NCBI GenBank assembly: GCA_023443515.1 | Contig: JAEZUC010000029.1 | Location: forward strand, 68,745 to 132,744 | Reading direction: 5' to 3' | DNA length: 64,000 nucleotides | Origin: Bacillota bacterium | GTDB lineage: Bacteria; Bacillota; Clostridia; Acetivibrionales; DSM-1351 | In this document: piece by piece, positions 6,987 through 14,654 of the stretch | How positions within the stretch are numbered: position 1 is the stretch's first letter | Layout: the number at the start of each line of letters is the position of its first letter | Translations under genes and position numbers: made by a program | Notes under the pieces: generated by a model | Databases searched by the model: none | Told to the model about the DNA's origin: nothing | Seen by the model: only the letters and a program-made list of their open reading frames with translations

Positions 6987-7865
6987 ATGGCTAAAAAAAT
7001 AAAACAAATTGCAATCTACGGTAAAGGTGGTATTGGAAAATCAACTACAACTTCAAATATAAGTGCCGCTCTTTCAGTAGCAGGATATAAGGTAATGCAG
7101 TTTGGGTGCGACCCAAAGAGTGATTCAACAAACACACTGAGGGGCGGTAATTACATCCCTACTGTTTTAGACACTCTTAGAGAAAAAAACACAGTAAAGG
7201 CTCACGAGGTTATTTTTGAGGGGTTTAACGGAATTTACTGCGTAGAGGCAGGTGGTCCTGCACCGGGTGTAGGATGTGCCGGAAGAGGTATTATTACCGC
7301 TGTTCAGCTGTTCAAACAGCAGAATATTTTTGAAGAGCTTGATTTGGATTATGTTATATATGATGTTCTTGGTGATGTTGTTTGCGGCGGGTTCGCCGTT
7401 CCGATAAGAGAAGGAATTGCAGAACATGTTTTCACGGTTTCATCAGCTGATTTTATGGCAGTTTACGCTGCGAACAACCTGTTTAAGGGAATACATAAGT
7501 ATTCCAATTCAGGGGGAGCCTTACTTGGCGGTGTCATAGCAAATTCTATAAATGTACCTTATGCAAAGGATATTATAGACGATTTTGCCAAACAAACGCA
7601 TACACAGGTAGTCGAATATGTACCAAGGTCTGTAACAGTTACTCAAAGCGAATTACAAGGAAAAACTACCATTGAGGCTGCCCCTGACTCACAACAGGCA
7701 AAAATATATAAAGCTCTTGCAGCAAAAATAGCAGGACATGAGGAATCAAAGGTTCCATCACCGTTGGAAGTGAAGGAACTCAGAAACTGGGCTGCAAAAT
7801 GGGGAGATTATTTGCTGGCTCTTGAAACAGGTGAAATCAGGACAGAAGCAGCAGGAAATCTATAA
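6987..7865 (+). CDS. NifH-like nitrogenase reductase (Fe protein homologue)
   Basis: This ATP-dependent electron donor homologous to nitrogenase Fe protein has 292 residues. It has the P-loop GKGGIGKST at 12-20, and the 4Fe-4S ligands Cys97 (GCAGRG) and Cys133 (VVCGGF) at almost the same positions as in true NifH. Arg100, the ADP-ribosylation site of NifH, is present. The homodimer would bridge its cluster between subunits and drive electrons into the NifDK-like protein encoded next. DVLGDVVCGGFAVPI is the family hallmark. The context with NifD/NifK-like rather than nifHDKENB genes favours a group IV-VI type nitrogenase-like reductase. Calling it nifH for N2 fixation would be unsafe. Confidence 0.93.
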   Translation: MAKKIKQIAIYGKGGIGKSTTTSNISAALSVAGYKVMQFGCDPKSDSTNTLRGGNYIPTVLDTLREKNTVKAHEVIFEGFNGIYCVEAGGPAPGVGCAGRGIITAVQLFKQQNIFEELDLDYVIYDVLGDVVCGGFAVPIREGIAEHVFTVSSADFMAVYAANNLFKGIHKYSNSGGALLGGVIANSINVPYAKDIIDDFAKQTHTQVVEYVPRSVTVTQSELQGKTTIEAAPDSQQAKIYKALAAKIAGHEESKVPSPLEVKELRNWAAKWGDYLLALETGEIRTEAAGNL

Positions 7866-7883
7866 TAAAGGAGATTGGAAAAA

Positions 7884-9365
7884 TTGAGCAACATAAATAT
7901 AAAAAGCCCTGAGGTTCAGGTAAGAGAAGTGCGGTTAGGTTCCATAACAGGCTTTGAAGGAACAGCCGGGGAGCTTGTAAAGTGTGCCAGAGCAGGTAAT
8001 TTGCAGGATAAATCAAGAAGCTTCAGCCAGTGTATGGGTTGCAGTTCCAGAAATGCATTCTGCCAACTGTCAATGATAAAAGATGCAGTTGTTATAAATC
8101 ATGCACCGGTAGGTTGCTCCGGGGATTTTTTCGGCTTCAATTTTACGTATCGGGTAGGGCAGATGGAAAGAAATCTGCCTCCCGCAATAGGCAGATATTT
8201 TAATACAAATATCGAAGAAAAGGATACTATTTTCGGAGCTACCCAAAAGCTTGAAGCAACTATAAGAGAGGTATATGCAAGGCTTAAACCCAATGCTGTT
8301 TTCATAACTACCTCCTGTGCCTCTTCCATCATAGGGGATGATGTGGAGTCAGTTGCCAACAGTTTGACTGATGAACTTGGAATCCCTGTAGTTGCATGTT
8401 TCTGCGAAGGGTTCCGGTCTAAAATATGGACTACGGGCTTCGATTCTGCCTACCATTCTATAGTACGAAAAATAGTTAAACCACCCAGAAAAAAGAGTAA
8501 CAAGGTTAATATAATTAATTTCTGGGGTTCTCATATATTTGACGAGCTTTTAAGACCCTTGGGCTACGAACCCAACTATATAGTGCCCTTTTCTACTATT
8601 GCAGATTTAGAATACATATCTGAAGCGACTGCAACTATTCAGATATGTCCTACTCTGGGAACGTATTTCGGTGCTGCTTTAGAGGAAATATACGGGGTAC
8701 CTGAAATTAAAGCACCTCCGGCATATGGTATTAACGGTACTGACAACTGGATGAGAGAATTAGGAAAGGTACTGGACAGACAGGAAGAAGTAGAAGAAAT
8801 AATCGTGAAAGAGCATATAAGAGTTATTCCAATTCTTGAAGAATACAGGAATAAGTTCAAAGGTACAACAGCTTATGTTACAGCAGGAGCATCCCACGGT
8901 CATGCTTTGATTGCTCTCTTAAGAGAGCTTGGATTATCTGTGCAAGGAGCTGCCATATTCCACCATGACCCTGTTTATGATAACGGTGAGCATGATTCTG
9001 ACACTCTGTTACATACAATAAACACATATGGTGATGTACATAATTACAATGTCTGCAATAAGCAGGCTTTTGAACTTGTAAATATTTTAAACAGGATGAG
9101 GCCGGATATTATGATTGCAAGGCATGGGGGAATGACACTGTGGGGTGCAAAGCTGGGAATACCTACATTACTTATAGGGGATGAACAATTTGGTTTCGGA
9201 TATCAGGGGGTTCTTAATTATGCGCAAAGGATATTAGAGACACTTGATAACAGAGAATTTGTTTCAAATTTAGCAAAACACAGCACGATGCCATATACAA
9301 AATGGTGGCTTGACCAGAACCCATTTTCATTTCTTGGAGGTAATGTACATGTTGAAGTTTATTGA
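7884..9365 (+). CDS. NifD-like catalytic subunit of a nitrogenase-like reductase
   Basis: This 493-residue NifD/NifE-superfamily protein aligns by eye with NifD. P-cluster-type cysteines are seen in SQCMGC (Cys50/53), APVGC (Cys78) and TTSCASSIIGDD (Cys145). IQIC (Cys255) corresponds to the FeMo-cofactor ligand Cys275 region, followed by the matching EEIYGVP block. The stretch aligning with NifD His442 reads IGDEQFGFGYQG and lacks that histidine. It therefore probably binds an iron-sulfur cofactor made by the NifB-like protein but differs from N2-fixing enzymes. The TTG at 7884 is chosen because AAGGAGA (7868-7874) is well spaced from it; the TTG at 7875 abuts the ribosome-binding site. Its end overlaps the next gene by 17 bases. 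Confidence 0.85.
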   Translation: MSNINIKSPEVQVREVRLGSITGFEGTAGELVKCARAGNLQDKSRSFSQCMGCSSRNAFCQLSMIKDAVVINHAPVGCSGDFFGFNFTYRVGQMERNLPPAIGRYFNTNIEEKDTIFGATQKLEATIREVYARLKPNAVFITTSCASSIIGDDVESVANSLTDELGIPVVACFCEGFRSKIWTTGFDSAYHSIVRKIVKPPRKKSNKVNIINFWGSHIFDELLRPLGYEPNYIVPFSTIADLEYISEATATIQICPTLGTYFGAALEEIYGVPEIKAPPAYGINGTDNWMRELGKVLDRQEEVEEIIVKEHIRVIPILEEYRNKFKGTTAYVTAGASHGHALIALLRELGLSVQGAAIFHHDPVYDNGEHDSDTLLHTINTYGDVHNYNVCNKQAFELVNILNRMRPDIMIARHGGMTLWGAKLGIPTLLIGDEQFGFGYQGVLNYAQRILETLDNREFVSNLAKHSTMPYTKWWLDQNPFSFLGGNVHVEVY

Positions 9366-10665
9366 ACAGCCAAGATATTCATGTGCTATAGGAGCTCAAC
9401 AGACCGTTGTTGCCATTAAAAGAGGTGTTCCCATTTTGTACGCCGGCCCGGGTTGCAGTGCCAAGGTTAGCGATATAATTGGCCAGGGAGAAGGCTATGC
9501 AGGAGGAAATAACATTCCATGTACAAATACCGGTGAAGCAGATGTAGTATACGGGGGAGAAGAAAGACTGAGAAATGTAATAGACGGAGCATTAAAGGTA
9601 ATGGATGGTGATCTGTATGTTATACTTACAGGCTGTACCTCTGATATTGTAGGTGACGATGTGGGTAGAGTTACGGCAGAGTATCAACAGCAGGGAAAGC
9701 CTATAGTATTCGCTGAAACAGGAGGCTTCAAGAGTAATAATTACGTAAGCCATGAAGTAGTAGTGAATGCAATAATTGACCAGTACGTTGACATCCATTA
9801 TAAAGGGGAAAAGATCCAGAGAAACCTTGTAAATGTTTTTACAACGGTTCCATATCAGGACCCATACTGGAATGGCAATCTTGAAGAACTCAAAAGAATC
9901 CTTGAAGGTATTGGCCTCAAAGTAAACATACTTTTCGGAAATGAGTGCAAGGGAGTTAGTGAGTGGAAAACAATTCCTCAGGCGGAATTTAACATACTGG
10001 CAGGTGCTTGGACGGGTCTTGGAATAGTAAAGCATCTGGAAGAAAAATACGGGATACCCTATTTGCATTTTCCATATCTCCCTATCGGAGGTATAGAGAC
10101 AACAAGATTTTTACGAAAAGTTGCCAAGTTTGGGAATCTAAACAAGATAAGGGTAGAGGCCTTTATAAAAAGAGAAGAAGAAAAATACTATTCATTTATT
10201 GAAAGAACAGCTGATTTTATGCTTGAATTCAGGTATGGCCTTCCACGGAGGTTCTATACCATCCTCGATGCAGCATATTCTTTGGGTTTCTCAAAGTTTC
10301 TGCTAAATGAGCTTGGAATAATTCCCGCAAAACAATTTATTATTGATGACACTCCCGAAATATACAGAGAACAGATTGAACAACAGTTTTTAACAATATC
10401 TGACTATCGGACTGCAGCAGTATCCTTTTCAATAGACGGGGGCGAAATTCAGGAAGAAATACGACAGGATCAACAAAAAAACAGAGCTTTGATTTTGGGA
10501 AGCGGATGGGAAAGAGATTTGGCAAACGAAATAAATGCCGACCTCCTTATTGTCAGTGCACCTGTTACATACCGTCTGATTCTAAATTGCGGTTATTCAG
10601 GCTATAGAGGAGGTCTCAGGGCAATTGAGGATATATATGACAGAGTTTTAAACACCTACAGGTAA
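9349..10665 (+). CDS. NifK-like subunit of a nitrogenase-like reductase
   Basis: This 438-residue NifK/NifN-superfamily protein is the presumed partner of the preceding NifD-like subunit. The three P-cluster-type cysteines appear as Cys12 (RYSCAIGA), Cys36 (GPGCSAK) and Cys96 (TGCTSDIVGDD), in the NifK order. The protein is shorter than NifK (about 520) because it lacks the long N-terminal extension. The ATG at 9349 lies 8 bases after GGAGG (9336-9340), inside the last codons of the NifD-like gene, so translation is likely coupled. Upstream in-frame ATGs at 9310 and 9343 precede or crowd the ribosome-binding site. Expected to form an alpha2beta2 complex with the NifD-like protein. Confidence 0.85.
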   Translation: MLKFIEQPRYSCAIGAQQTVVAIKRGVPILYAGPGCSAKVSDIIGQGEGYAGGNNIPCTNTGEADVVYGGEERLRNVIDGALKVMDGDLYVILTGCTSDIVGDDVGRVTAEYQQQGKPIVFAETGGFKSNNYVSHEVVVNAIIDQYVDIHYKGEKIQRNLVNVFTTVPYQDPYWNGNLEELKRILEGIGLKVNILFGNECKGVSEWKTIPQAEFNILAGAWTGLGIVKHLEEKYGIPYLHFPYLPIGGIETTRFLRKVAKFGNLNKIRVEAFIKREEEKYYSFIERTADFMLEFRYGLPRRFYTILDAAYSLGFSKFLLNELGIIPAKQFIIDDTPEIYREQIEQQFLTISDYRTAAVSFSIDGGEIQEEIRQDQQKNRALILGSGWERDLANEINADLLIVSAPVTYRLILNCGYSGYRGGLRAIEDIYDRVLNTYR

Positions 10666-10709
10666 GGCGACCTGAATTAATTAATAAAACATCCAAAGGG
10701 GGATTTATT

Positions 10710-11891
10710 ATGGAAAGTGACATGATGGCAGAAGCAGACATGCAAAGCTTAATTAGTACGCTGGTAATACATGGTGGGACAGACGGTGATGAGAGAACCG
10801 GTGCCGTAAGTGTGCCCATATATCAGACATCAACCTACAGACAGCAGGAACTTGGTGTCAATAACGGGTACGAATATTCAAGAACAGGTAACCCTACAAG
10901 GGAAGCCTTGGAAATGCTTATAAACGAATTGGAGGGCGGAACTACAGGTCTGGCCTTCGCCTCAGGAATGGCAGCTATAACGGCAGTGCTGATGCTGCTT
11001 AAAAGTGGCGACAATGTTATTATATCCAGTAATGTTTACGGCGGAACCTTCAGAGTACTTGACAAGATATTTAAAAATTTCAATATAGATTATGAGATAG
11101 TAGATACATCAGATCTGGCAGAGGTAGAAAAACGGATTAATCCAAAGGTAAAGGCAATACTGATAGAAAGTCCTGCAAACCCTCTGCTTACAATAACAGA
11201 TATAAAAGGTATTTCAGAAATCGCCCACAGACACGGCGCTCTGGTAATAGTTGATAATACCTTTATGACACCTTATCTGCAAAGACCGCTAAAACTGGGA
11301 GCAGACATAGTACTGCACAGTGCTACAAAATATCTGGGAGGACACAGTGATGTAATTGCAGGTCTGGTTGTGGTAAAGGACAAAGCCACAGGGGAACGTT
11401 TAAAGTTCATACAGAATGCCACAGGCGGTGTTCTTTCTCCTTTTGATTCGTGGCTCCTTATAAGAGGAATAAAGACGTTGACGGTTCGTATGGACAGACA
11501 TATTGAAAATGCCCGGTATTTAGTGGAATTTCTGAAAAACCATGTCGGAGTTACAAAAATATACTATCCGGGGCTACCTGAAAATGAGGGGTATTCAGTT
11601 CATAAACAGCAGGCATTTGGCCCGGGAGCAATGATTTCCTTTGTATTGTCAGATGACTATGATATAAAGGAATTCTTCAGAAATATAAAAGTAATAACCC
11701 TTGGTGAAAGCCTTGGCGGAGTTGAATCTCTGGTTAGCCATCCTGCTAGCATGACCCACGCTTCCATACCTTATGAGGTAAGACAAAAAGTGGGAATTGT
11801 TGACAACCTTATAAGACTATCTGTTGGGATTGAAGACAGGGATACACTTATAAACGATCTTGAAAATGCTTTTAATAAAGCAAGAAAGTGA
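10710..11891 (+). CDS. mccB: Cystathionine gamma-lyase/beta-lyase family PLP enzyme (MccB-like)
   Basis: This 393-residue Cys/Met-metabolism PLP enzyme has the Schiff-base lysine in SATKYLGGHSD (Lys207), YEYSRTGNPTR near residue 55 and the C-terminal SLGGVESLVSHPASMTH block. Family members include cystathionine gamma-lyase (MccB), cystathionine beta-lyase (MetC) and O-acetylhomoserine sulfhydrylases. The following cysK-like gene favours the MccA-MccB reverse transsulfuration pair (homocysteine to cysteine), but a sulfhydrylase that captures methanethiol or sulfide cannot be excluded by eye. GGGGG precedes the ATG. It lies 44 bases after the NifK-like gene with no terminator, so it belongs to the same operon. 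Confidence 0.85.
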   Translation: MESDMMAEADMQSLISTLVIHGGTDGDERTGAVSVPIYQTSTYRQQELGVNNGYEYSRTGNPTREALEMLINELEGGTTGLAFASGMAAITAVLMLLKSGDNVIISSNVYGGTFRVLDKIFKNFNIDYEIVDTSDLAEVEKRINPKVKAILIESPANPLLTITDIKGISEIAHRHGALVIVDNTFMTPYLQRPLKLGADIVLHSATKYLGGHSDVIAGLVVVKDKATGERLKFIQNATGGVLSPFDSWLLIRGIKTLTVRMDRHIENARYLVEFLKNHVGVTKIYYPGLPENEGYSVHKQQAFGPGAMISFVLSDDYDIKEFFRNIKVITLGESLGGVESLVSHPASMTHASIPYEVRQKVGIVDNLIRLSVGIEDRDTLINDLENAFNKARK

Positions 11892-11899
11892 GGTTGTTT

Positions 11900-12811
11900 A
11901 TGAGATACTATAATGATATTCGAGAGCTTATAGGCGGTACGCCCCTTCTTAAACTTAATCATTCCCATATAAACGAAAATGTAAATATTTATGCAAAATT
12001 AGAGCTTTTTAATCCCGGCGGCAGCGTAAAAGACAGAATGGGAGTTGCACTTATAGAAGATGCTGAGAACAAAGGAATCTTAAAAAAAGGTTACACAATC
12101 GTAGAGGCTACAGCCGGAAATGCCGGTATTGGAATAGCTTTAGCTGCATTAAATAAAGGATACAGGATTATTTTTGCAGTTCCGGAAAAATTTTCACATG
12201 AAAAATTGGTTGTAATGCAGGCGTTGGGAGCTGAGATAATACATACTCCTCTTGAAAAGGGAATGAACGGTGCCTTTGAAAAAGTAGAGGAACTGCTGGC
12301 AGAGGCTGAGAATTCTGTATGCCTAAGCCAATTTACCAATCCTGTAAATCCAAAGATTCACTATGAAACTACAGGACCTGAAATATATAATGACCTTGAC
12401 GGAAAAATAGACTATGTAGTAGCCGGAGCGGGTAGTGGCGGTACAATATCAGGAATAATGAAGTACTTGAAGGAGCGAAATAATGATATAAAGGGAGTTC
12501 TGGCTGACCCGGTTGGTTCCACAATGGGAGGAGGACTACCCGGATGTTATTCAATAGAAGGAATAGGAAATACGTTTATGCCTGAAACCATGGACTTATC
12601 ACTCATTGATGAAGTTATTAAAGTTGATGACAGTCAGGCACTTGAACAGGTAAAACTCCTTGCGAAGAAAGAGGGTTTGCTTGTGGGAACTTCTTCAGGA
12701 GCCGCAATGTATGCTGCAAGAGTTATTGCACAAAGAGTGGAAAATGCAAATATAGTAGTAATTTTTCCTGATAGGGGAGACAGATACATAAGTAAAAATA
12801 TTTTTATATGA
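11900..12811 (+). CDS. mccA: Cysteine synthase/cystathionine beta-synthase family protein (MccA-like)
   Basis: This 303-residue fold-type II PLP enzyme has the PLP lysine in GGSVKDRMG (Lys44), substrate loop EATAGNAGIG near residue 72 and phosphate-binding GAGSGGT near 176. It is related to O-acetylserine sulfhydrylase CysK and to Bacillus MccA, which makes cystathionine from O-acetylserine and homocysteine. EATAGN in place of the common EPTSGN of CysK is typical of the MccA-like subgroup, as I recall it. The ATG at 11900 follows AGTGAGG by 6 bases; a GTG at 11888 overlapping the mccB stop is the alternative. This is the last gene of the operon, ended by a 13-bp terminator. Confidence 0.82.
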   Translation: MRYYNDIRELIGGTPLLKLNHSHINENVNIYAKLELFNPGGSVKDRMGVALIEDAENKGILKKGYTIVEATAGNAGIGIALAALNKGYRIIFAVPEKFSHEKLVVMQALGAEIIHTPLEKGMNGAFEKVEELLAEAENSVCLSQFTNPVNPKIHYETTGPEIYNDLDGKIDYVVAGAGSGGTISGIMKYLKERNNDIKGVLADPVGSTMGGGLPGCYSIEGIGNTFMPETMDLSLIDEVIKVDDSQALEQVKLLAKKEGLLVGTSSGAAMYAARVIAQRVENANIVVIFPDRGDRYISKNIFI

Positions 12812-12829
12812 AATCGTTACACCCTCCAC

Positions 12830-12873
12830 AAAAAGGGGTATACACAGCTGTGAACCATATACCCCTTTTTGAG
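12830..12873 (+). terminator. Terminator of the nitrogenase-like/transsulfuration operon
   Basis: Perfect 13-bp arms AAAAAGGGGTATA (12830-12842) and TATACCCCTTTTT (12858-12870) flank a loop that itself contains CACAGCTGTG. It can work in both directions. Confidence 0.92.
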
Positions 12874-12907
12874 ATTTTTATTGTAAAGAATCAAATTTAA
12901 GACTCAA

Positions 12908-12936
12908 TTGACAATTGCTGTGATGCCTTGTATAAT
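12908..12936 (+). promoter_or_regulatory. Consensus promoter of the rsgA leader
   Basis: TTGACA (12908-12913), a 17-base spacer and TATAAT (12931-12936) form a full-consensus SigA promoter, about 360 bases before the first sizeable ORF. Confidence 0.9.
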
Positions 12937-12976
12937 TGGAAATGTAAGTAAAATAAGTATGAAAGGAGTTGTTTTA

Positions 12977-13012
12977 ATGTCTGTAAAAAATATTGAGGTG
13001 TTTTTCTATTAA
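12977..13012 (+). CDS. 11-residue leader peptide ORF
   Basis: This short ORF encodes MSVKNIEVFFY and has an excellent ribosome-binding site (GAAAGGAG, 12961-12968, 8 bases upstream). It lies about 40 bases downstream of a consensus promoter and upstream of two factor-independent terminators. Its position, size and strong translation signal fit a regulatory leader peptide for ribosome-mediated attenuation. That function is inferred; the peptide itself is not recognised. Confidence 0.6.
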   Translation: MSVKNIEVFFY

Positions 13013-13220
13013 TTAAATACCGGCACAGGTATATTTTCAAGGGCCTTATTAAAATAAGGGTTTAAATTGATTTTACCGTGCAGCTTCTTTCGAGCAACCT
13101 ATATCGTGTATATATGCAGTTATGTGTCGGCACGCATTTAAGTAGCGTGTTTTTTTATTACATTTTTTGCATTGTAAAATCGCTTTTATACCCGCAGGTG
13201 GTCGTCGTCTGCGGGTTTTT
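13013..13220 (+). promoter_or_regulatory. Structured leader with tandem terminators (candidate attenuator)
   Basis: Between the leader ORF and the 49-residue ORF lie several hairpins: TACC-ggcaca-GGTA (13018-13031) and CCTTATT-aa-AATAAGG (13044-13059), then terminator 1 (CACGC 13131-13135 / GCGTG 13145-13149, followed by seven T) and terminator 2 (ACCCGCAG 13190-13197 / CTGCGGGT 13209-13216, followed by T). CGTGC at 13077-13081 could pair with GCACG at 13130-13134 and so disrupt terminator 1. No known riboswitch consensus was recognised. Confidence 0.65.
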
Positions 13221-13297
13221 CGCGTACTTTTTAGAGTTGCGAAAAAGTAAGAAGGGGATAATAACTTTATTGAAAAATTTAAAATGGAGTGATGATA

Positions 13298-13447
13298 ATG
13301 GCAAAAAAGAAAACTACTTTTGATTATATGAGAGAAATACGTGGAAGTTGGGTTATTAACCCCAGAACCAGAGTTCAGGAGAACAATATGAGAAATAAAA
13401 AGAAGAGAAGGCAGGAAGAAAAGAAAATTATAAAGGACGGGCAATAA
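13298..13447 (+). CDS. 49-residue basic protein upstream of the rsgA-like gene
   Basis: This small, highly basic protein begins MAKKKTTFDYMREIRGSW and has a lysine/arginine-rich C-terminal half (NMRNKKKRRQEEKK). I do not recognise a named family. TGGAGTG lies 7 bases before ATG. The stop TAA is directly followed by the ATG of the rsgA-like gene, so the two are translationally linked. Its charge suggests RNA or ribosome binding, which would fit the GTPase partner; this is inference only. It lies behind the two-terminator leader. Confidence 0.7.
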   Translation: MAKKKTTFDYMREIRGSWVINPRTRVQENNMRNKKKRRQEEKKIIKDGQ

Positions 13448-14503
13448 ATGAGTATAAATGAATATGGCTGGGACGAGTACTTTGAGAGTGAGTGGCACAA
13501 AATGCCCGTTAAAAACATGTACCCGGCAAGAATTATAGCAGACTACGGGCAAATGTTAAGAGTTGTTACTGACAAGGGAGAGGTTTTTGTTAACAGACCC
13601 TTGCATAAGGATAATAATTATTTACACCTTGCCGTGGGTGACTGGATTGGCCTTGAAGAAGTTGAAACTGCCAATTTTCCGTTAGTACGCTTTGTTCTTT
13701 CAAGAAAGACGAAGTTTTCAAGGGCTGCTGCAGGTATAGAAGCAAAGGAACAGATAGTTGCTGCGAATGTTGATACGGTTTTCCTTATACAGTCATTAAA
13801 CAGAGACTTCAACATGAAACGACTGGAAAGATACCTTATAGCAGCCTGGGACAGTGGGGCCATGCCGGTTGTAGTACTTACCAAGGCGGACTGCTGTGAT
13901 GACATACCGCAGAAGCTGGCTGTAGCAACGGCCTCTGCGCCTGGTGTTGAAGTAATCAGTATCAGCAGTAAGACGGGAGAAGGATTGGAAGAAATAAAAA
14001 AATTTCTGTTACCAGGGAAAACAATAGCCTTACTGGGTTCATCAGGAGTGGGCAAATCAACACTTTTAAATACACTGGCGGGTAAAGAACTTCTAAAAAC
14101 ACATGAGATAAGAGAGGACGACAGCAGGGGCAGACATACCACTACTCACAGGGAACTTGTACTTTTACCTGAGGGAGGCATACTTATGGATACGCCGGGA
14201 ATGAGAGCCATTTCCCTTTGGGAGTCCGATACGGGTATGGAAATAATGTTCGGGGACGTGGAAAAATTTACAGGCCAATGTCGGTTTTATGATTGTAAAC
14301 ACCAAAATGAACCGGGATGTGCTGTCAGATTTGCACTGGAATCCGGTGAACTTGACATTGCCAGATGGGAAAGCTGGCTTAAACTGCAAAAGGAAATGGC
14401 ACACCTTGAGGCTAAAAAAGAGGGAAAGCTGAGATTGCAGGAAAAGCAGTGGGGACGACAGATATCAAAGCTTCAGAAGGATCTCCGAAAAAGCAGAGGT
14501 TGA
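13448..14503 (+). CDS. rsgA: RsgA-like ribosome small-subunit GTPase (second-type paralogue)
   Basis: This 351-residue circularly permuted GTPase of the YjeQ/RsgA family acts in 30S subunit maturation. An N-terminal OB-fold (about 20-75) precedes the G domain with G4-type TKAD near residue 140, P-loop GSSGVGKST near 198 and DTPGMR near 245. A C-terminal zinc finger follows (Cys and His in GQCRFYDCKHQNEPGC, about 275-292). The N-terminus YGWDEYFES resembles the second RsgA paralogue found in Bacillus cereus relatives rather than the copy linked to prkC; that is from memory. Its attenuator-like leader suggests induction when translation is perturbed. No terminator is seen immediately downstream. 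Confidence 0.9.
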   Translation: MSINEYGWDEYFESEWHKMPVKNMYPARIIADYGQMLRVVTDKGEVFVNRPLHKDNNYLHLAVGDWIGLEEVETANFPLVRFVLSRKTKFSRAAAGIEAKEQIVAANVDTVFLIQSLNRDFNMKRLERYLIAAWDSGAMPVVVLTKADCCDDIPQKLAVATASAPGVEVISISSKTGEGLEEIKKFLLPGKTIALLGSSGVGKSTLLNTLAGKELLKTHEIREDDSRGRHTTTHRELVLLPEGGILMDTPGMRAISLWESDTGMEIMFGDVEKFTGQCRFYDCKHQNEPGCAVRFALESGELDIARWESWLKLQKEMAHLEAKKEGKLRLQEKQWGRQISKLQKDLRKSRG

Positions 14504-14547
14504 CATAACTGAACTGTAAATTAAATATTATGATTTAGAATTTTTAC

Positions 14548-14577
14548 TTTACAGTATATATTTTCTTATGTTATAAT
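14548..14577 (+). promoter_or_regulatory. Promoter of rplS
   Basis: TTTACA (14548-14553), an 18-base spacer and TATAAT (14572-14577). The sequence around the -35 (TTTTTACTTTACA) is the reverse complement of the first 13 bases of the SRP-promoter repeat at 1456. Confidence 0.75.
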
Positions 14578-14582
14578 ATCAA

Positions 14583-14650
14583 TCGTGTGTAATACGGATG
14601 GTCCTCTGCGCTTATGGTGCACGAACATCTAGGAGAGGAAGGAGGAAACA
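14583..14650 (+). promoter_or_regulatory. Candidate L19 leader (ribosomal protein autoregulatory element)
   Basis: The 5' UTR of rplS folds as TCCTCT paired with AGAGGA close to the ribosome-binding site, enclosing TGCGC-ttatg-GTGCA. Firmicutes commonly carry an L19 leader motif at this place. The match is by position and structure, not by a covariance search. Confidence 0.45.
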
Positions 14651-14654
14651 AATA

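Noticed and set aside
6987..10665. Calling the operon a nif nitrogen-fixation cluster
   Set aside because: There is no nifE/nifN, nifV, nifI or molybdate gene, NifK is short, the His442 equivalent is missing, and the operon ends in transsulfuration genes.
13073..13552. 159-codon minus-strand ORF over the rsgA leader
   Set aside because: It overlaps the leader structures and the start of two + strand coding genes, has no ribosome-binding site, and its sequence looks like an antisense translation.
14598..14654. N-terminal extension of rplS
   Set aside because: These 19 codons lie in the structured leader; L19 homology begins at MDILKS, which has its own GGAGG.
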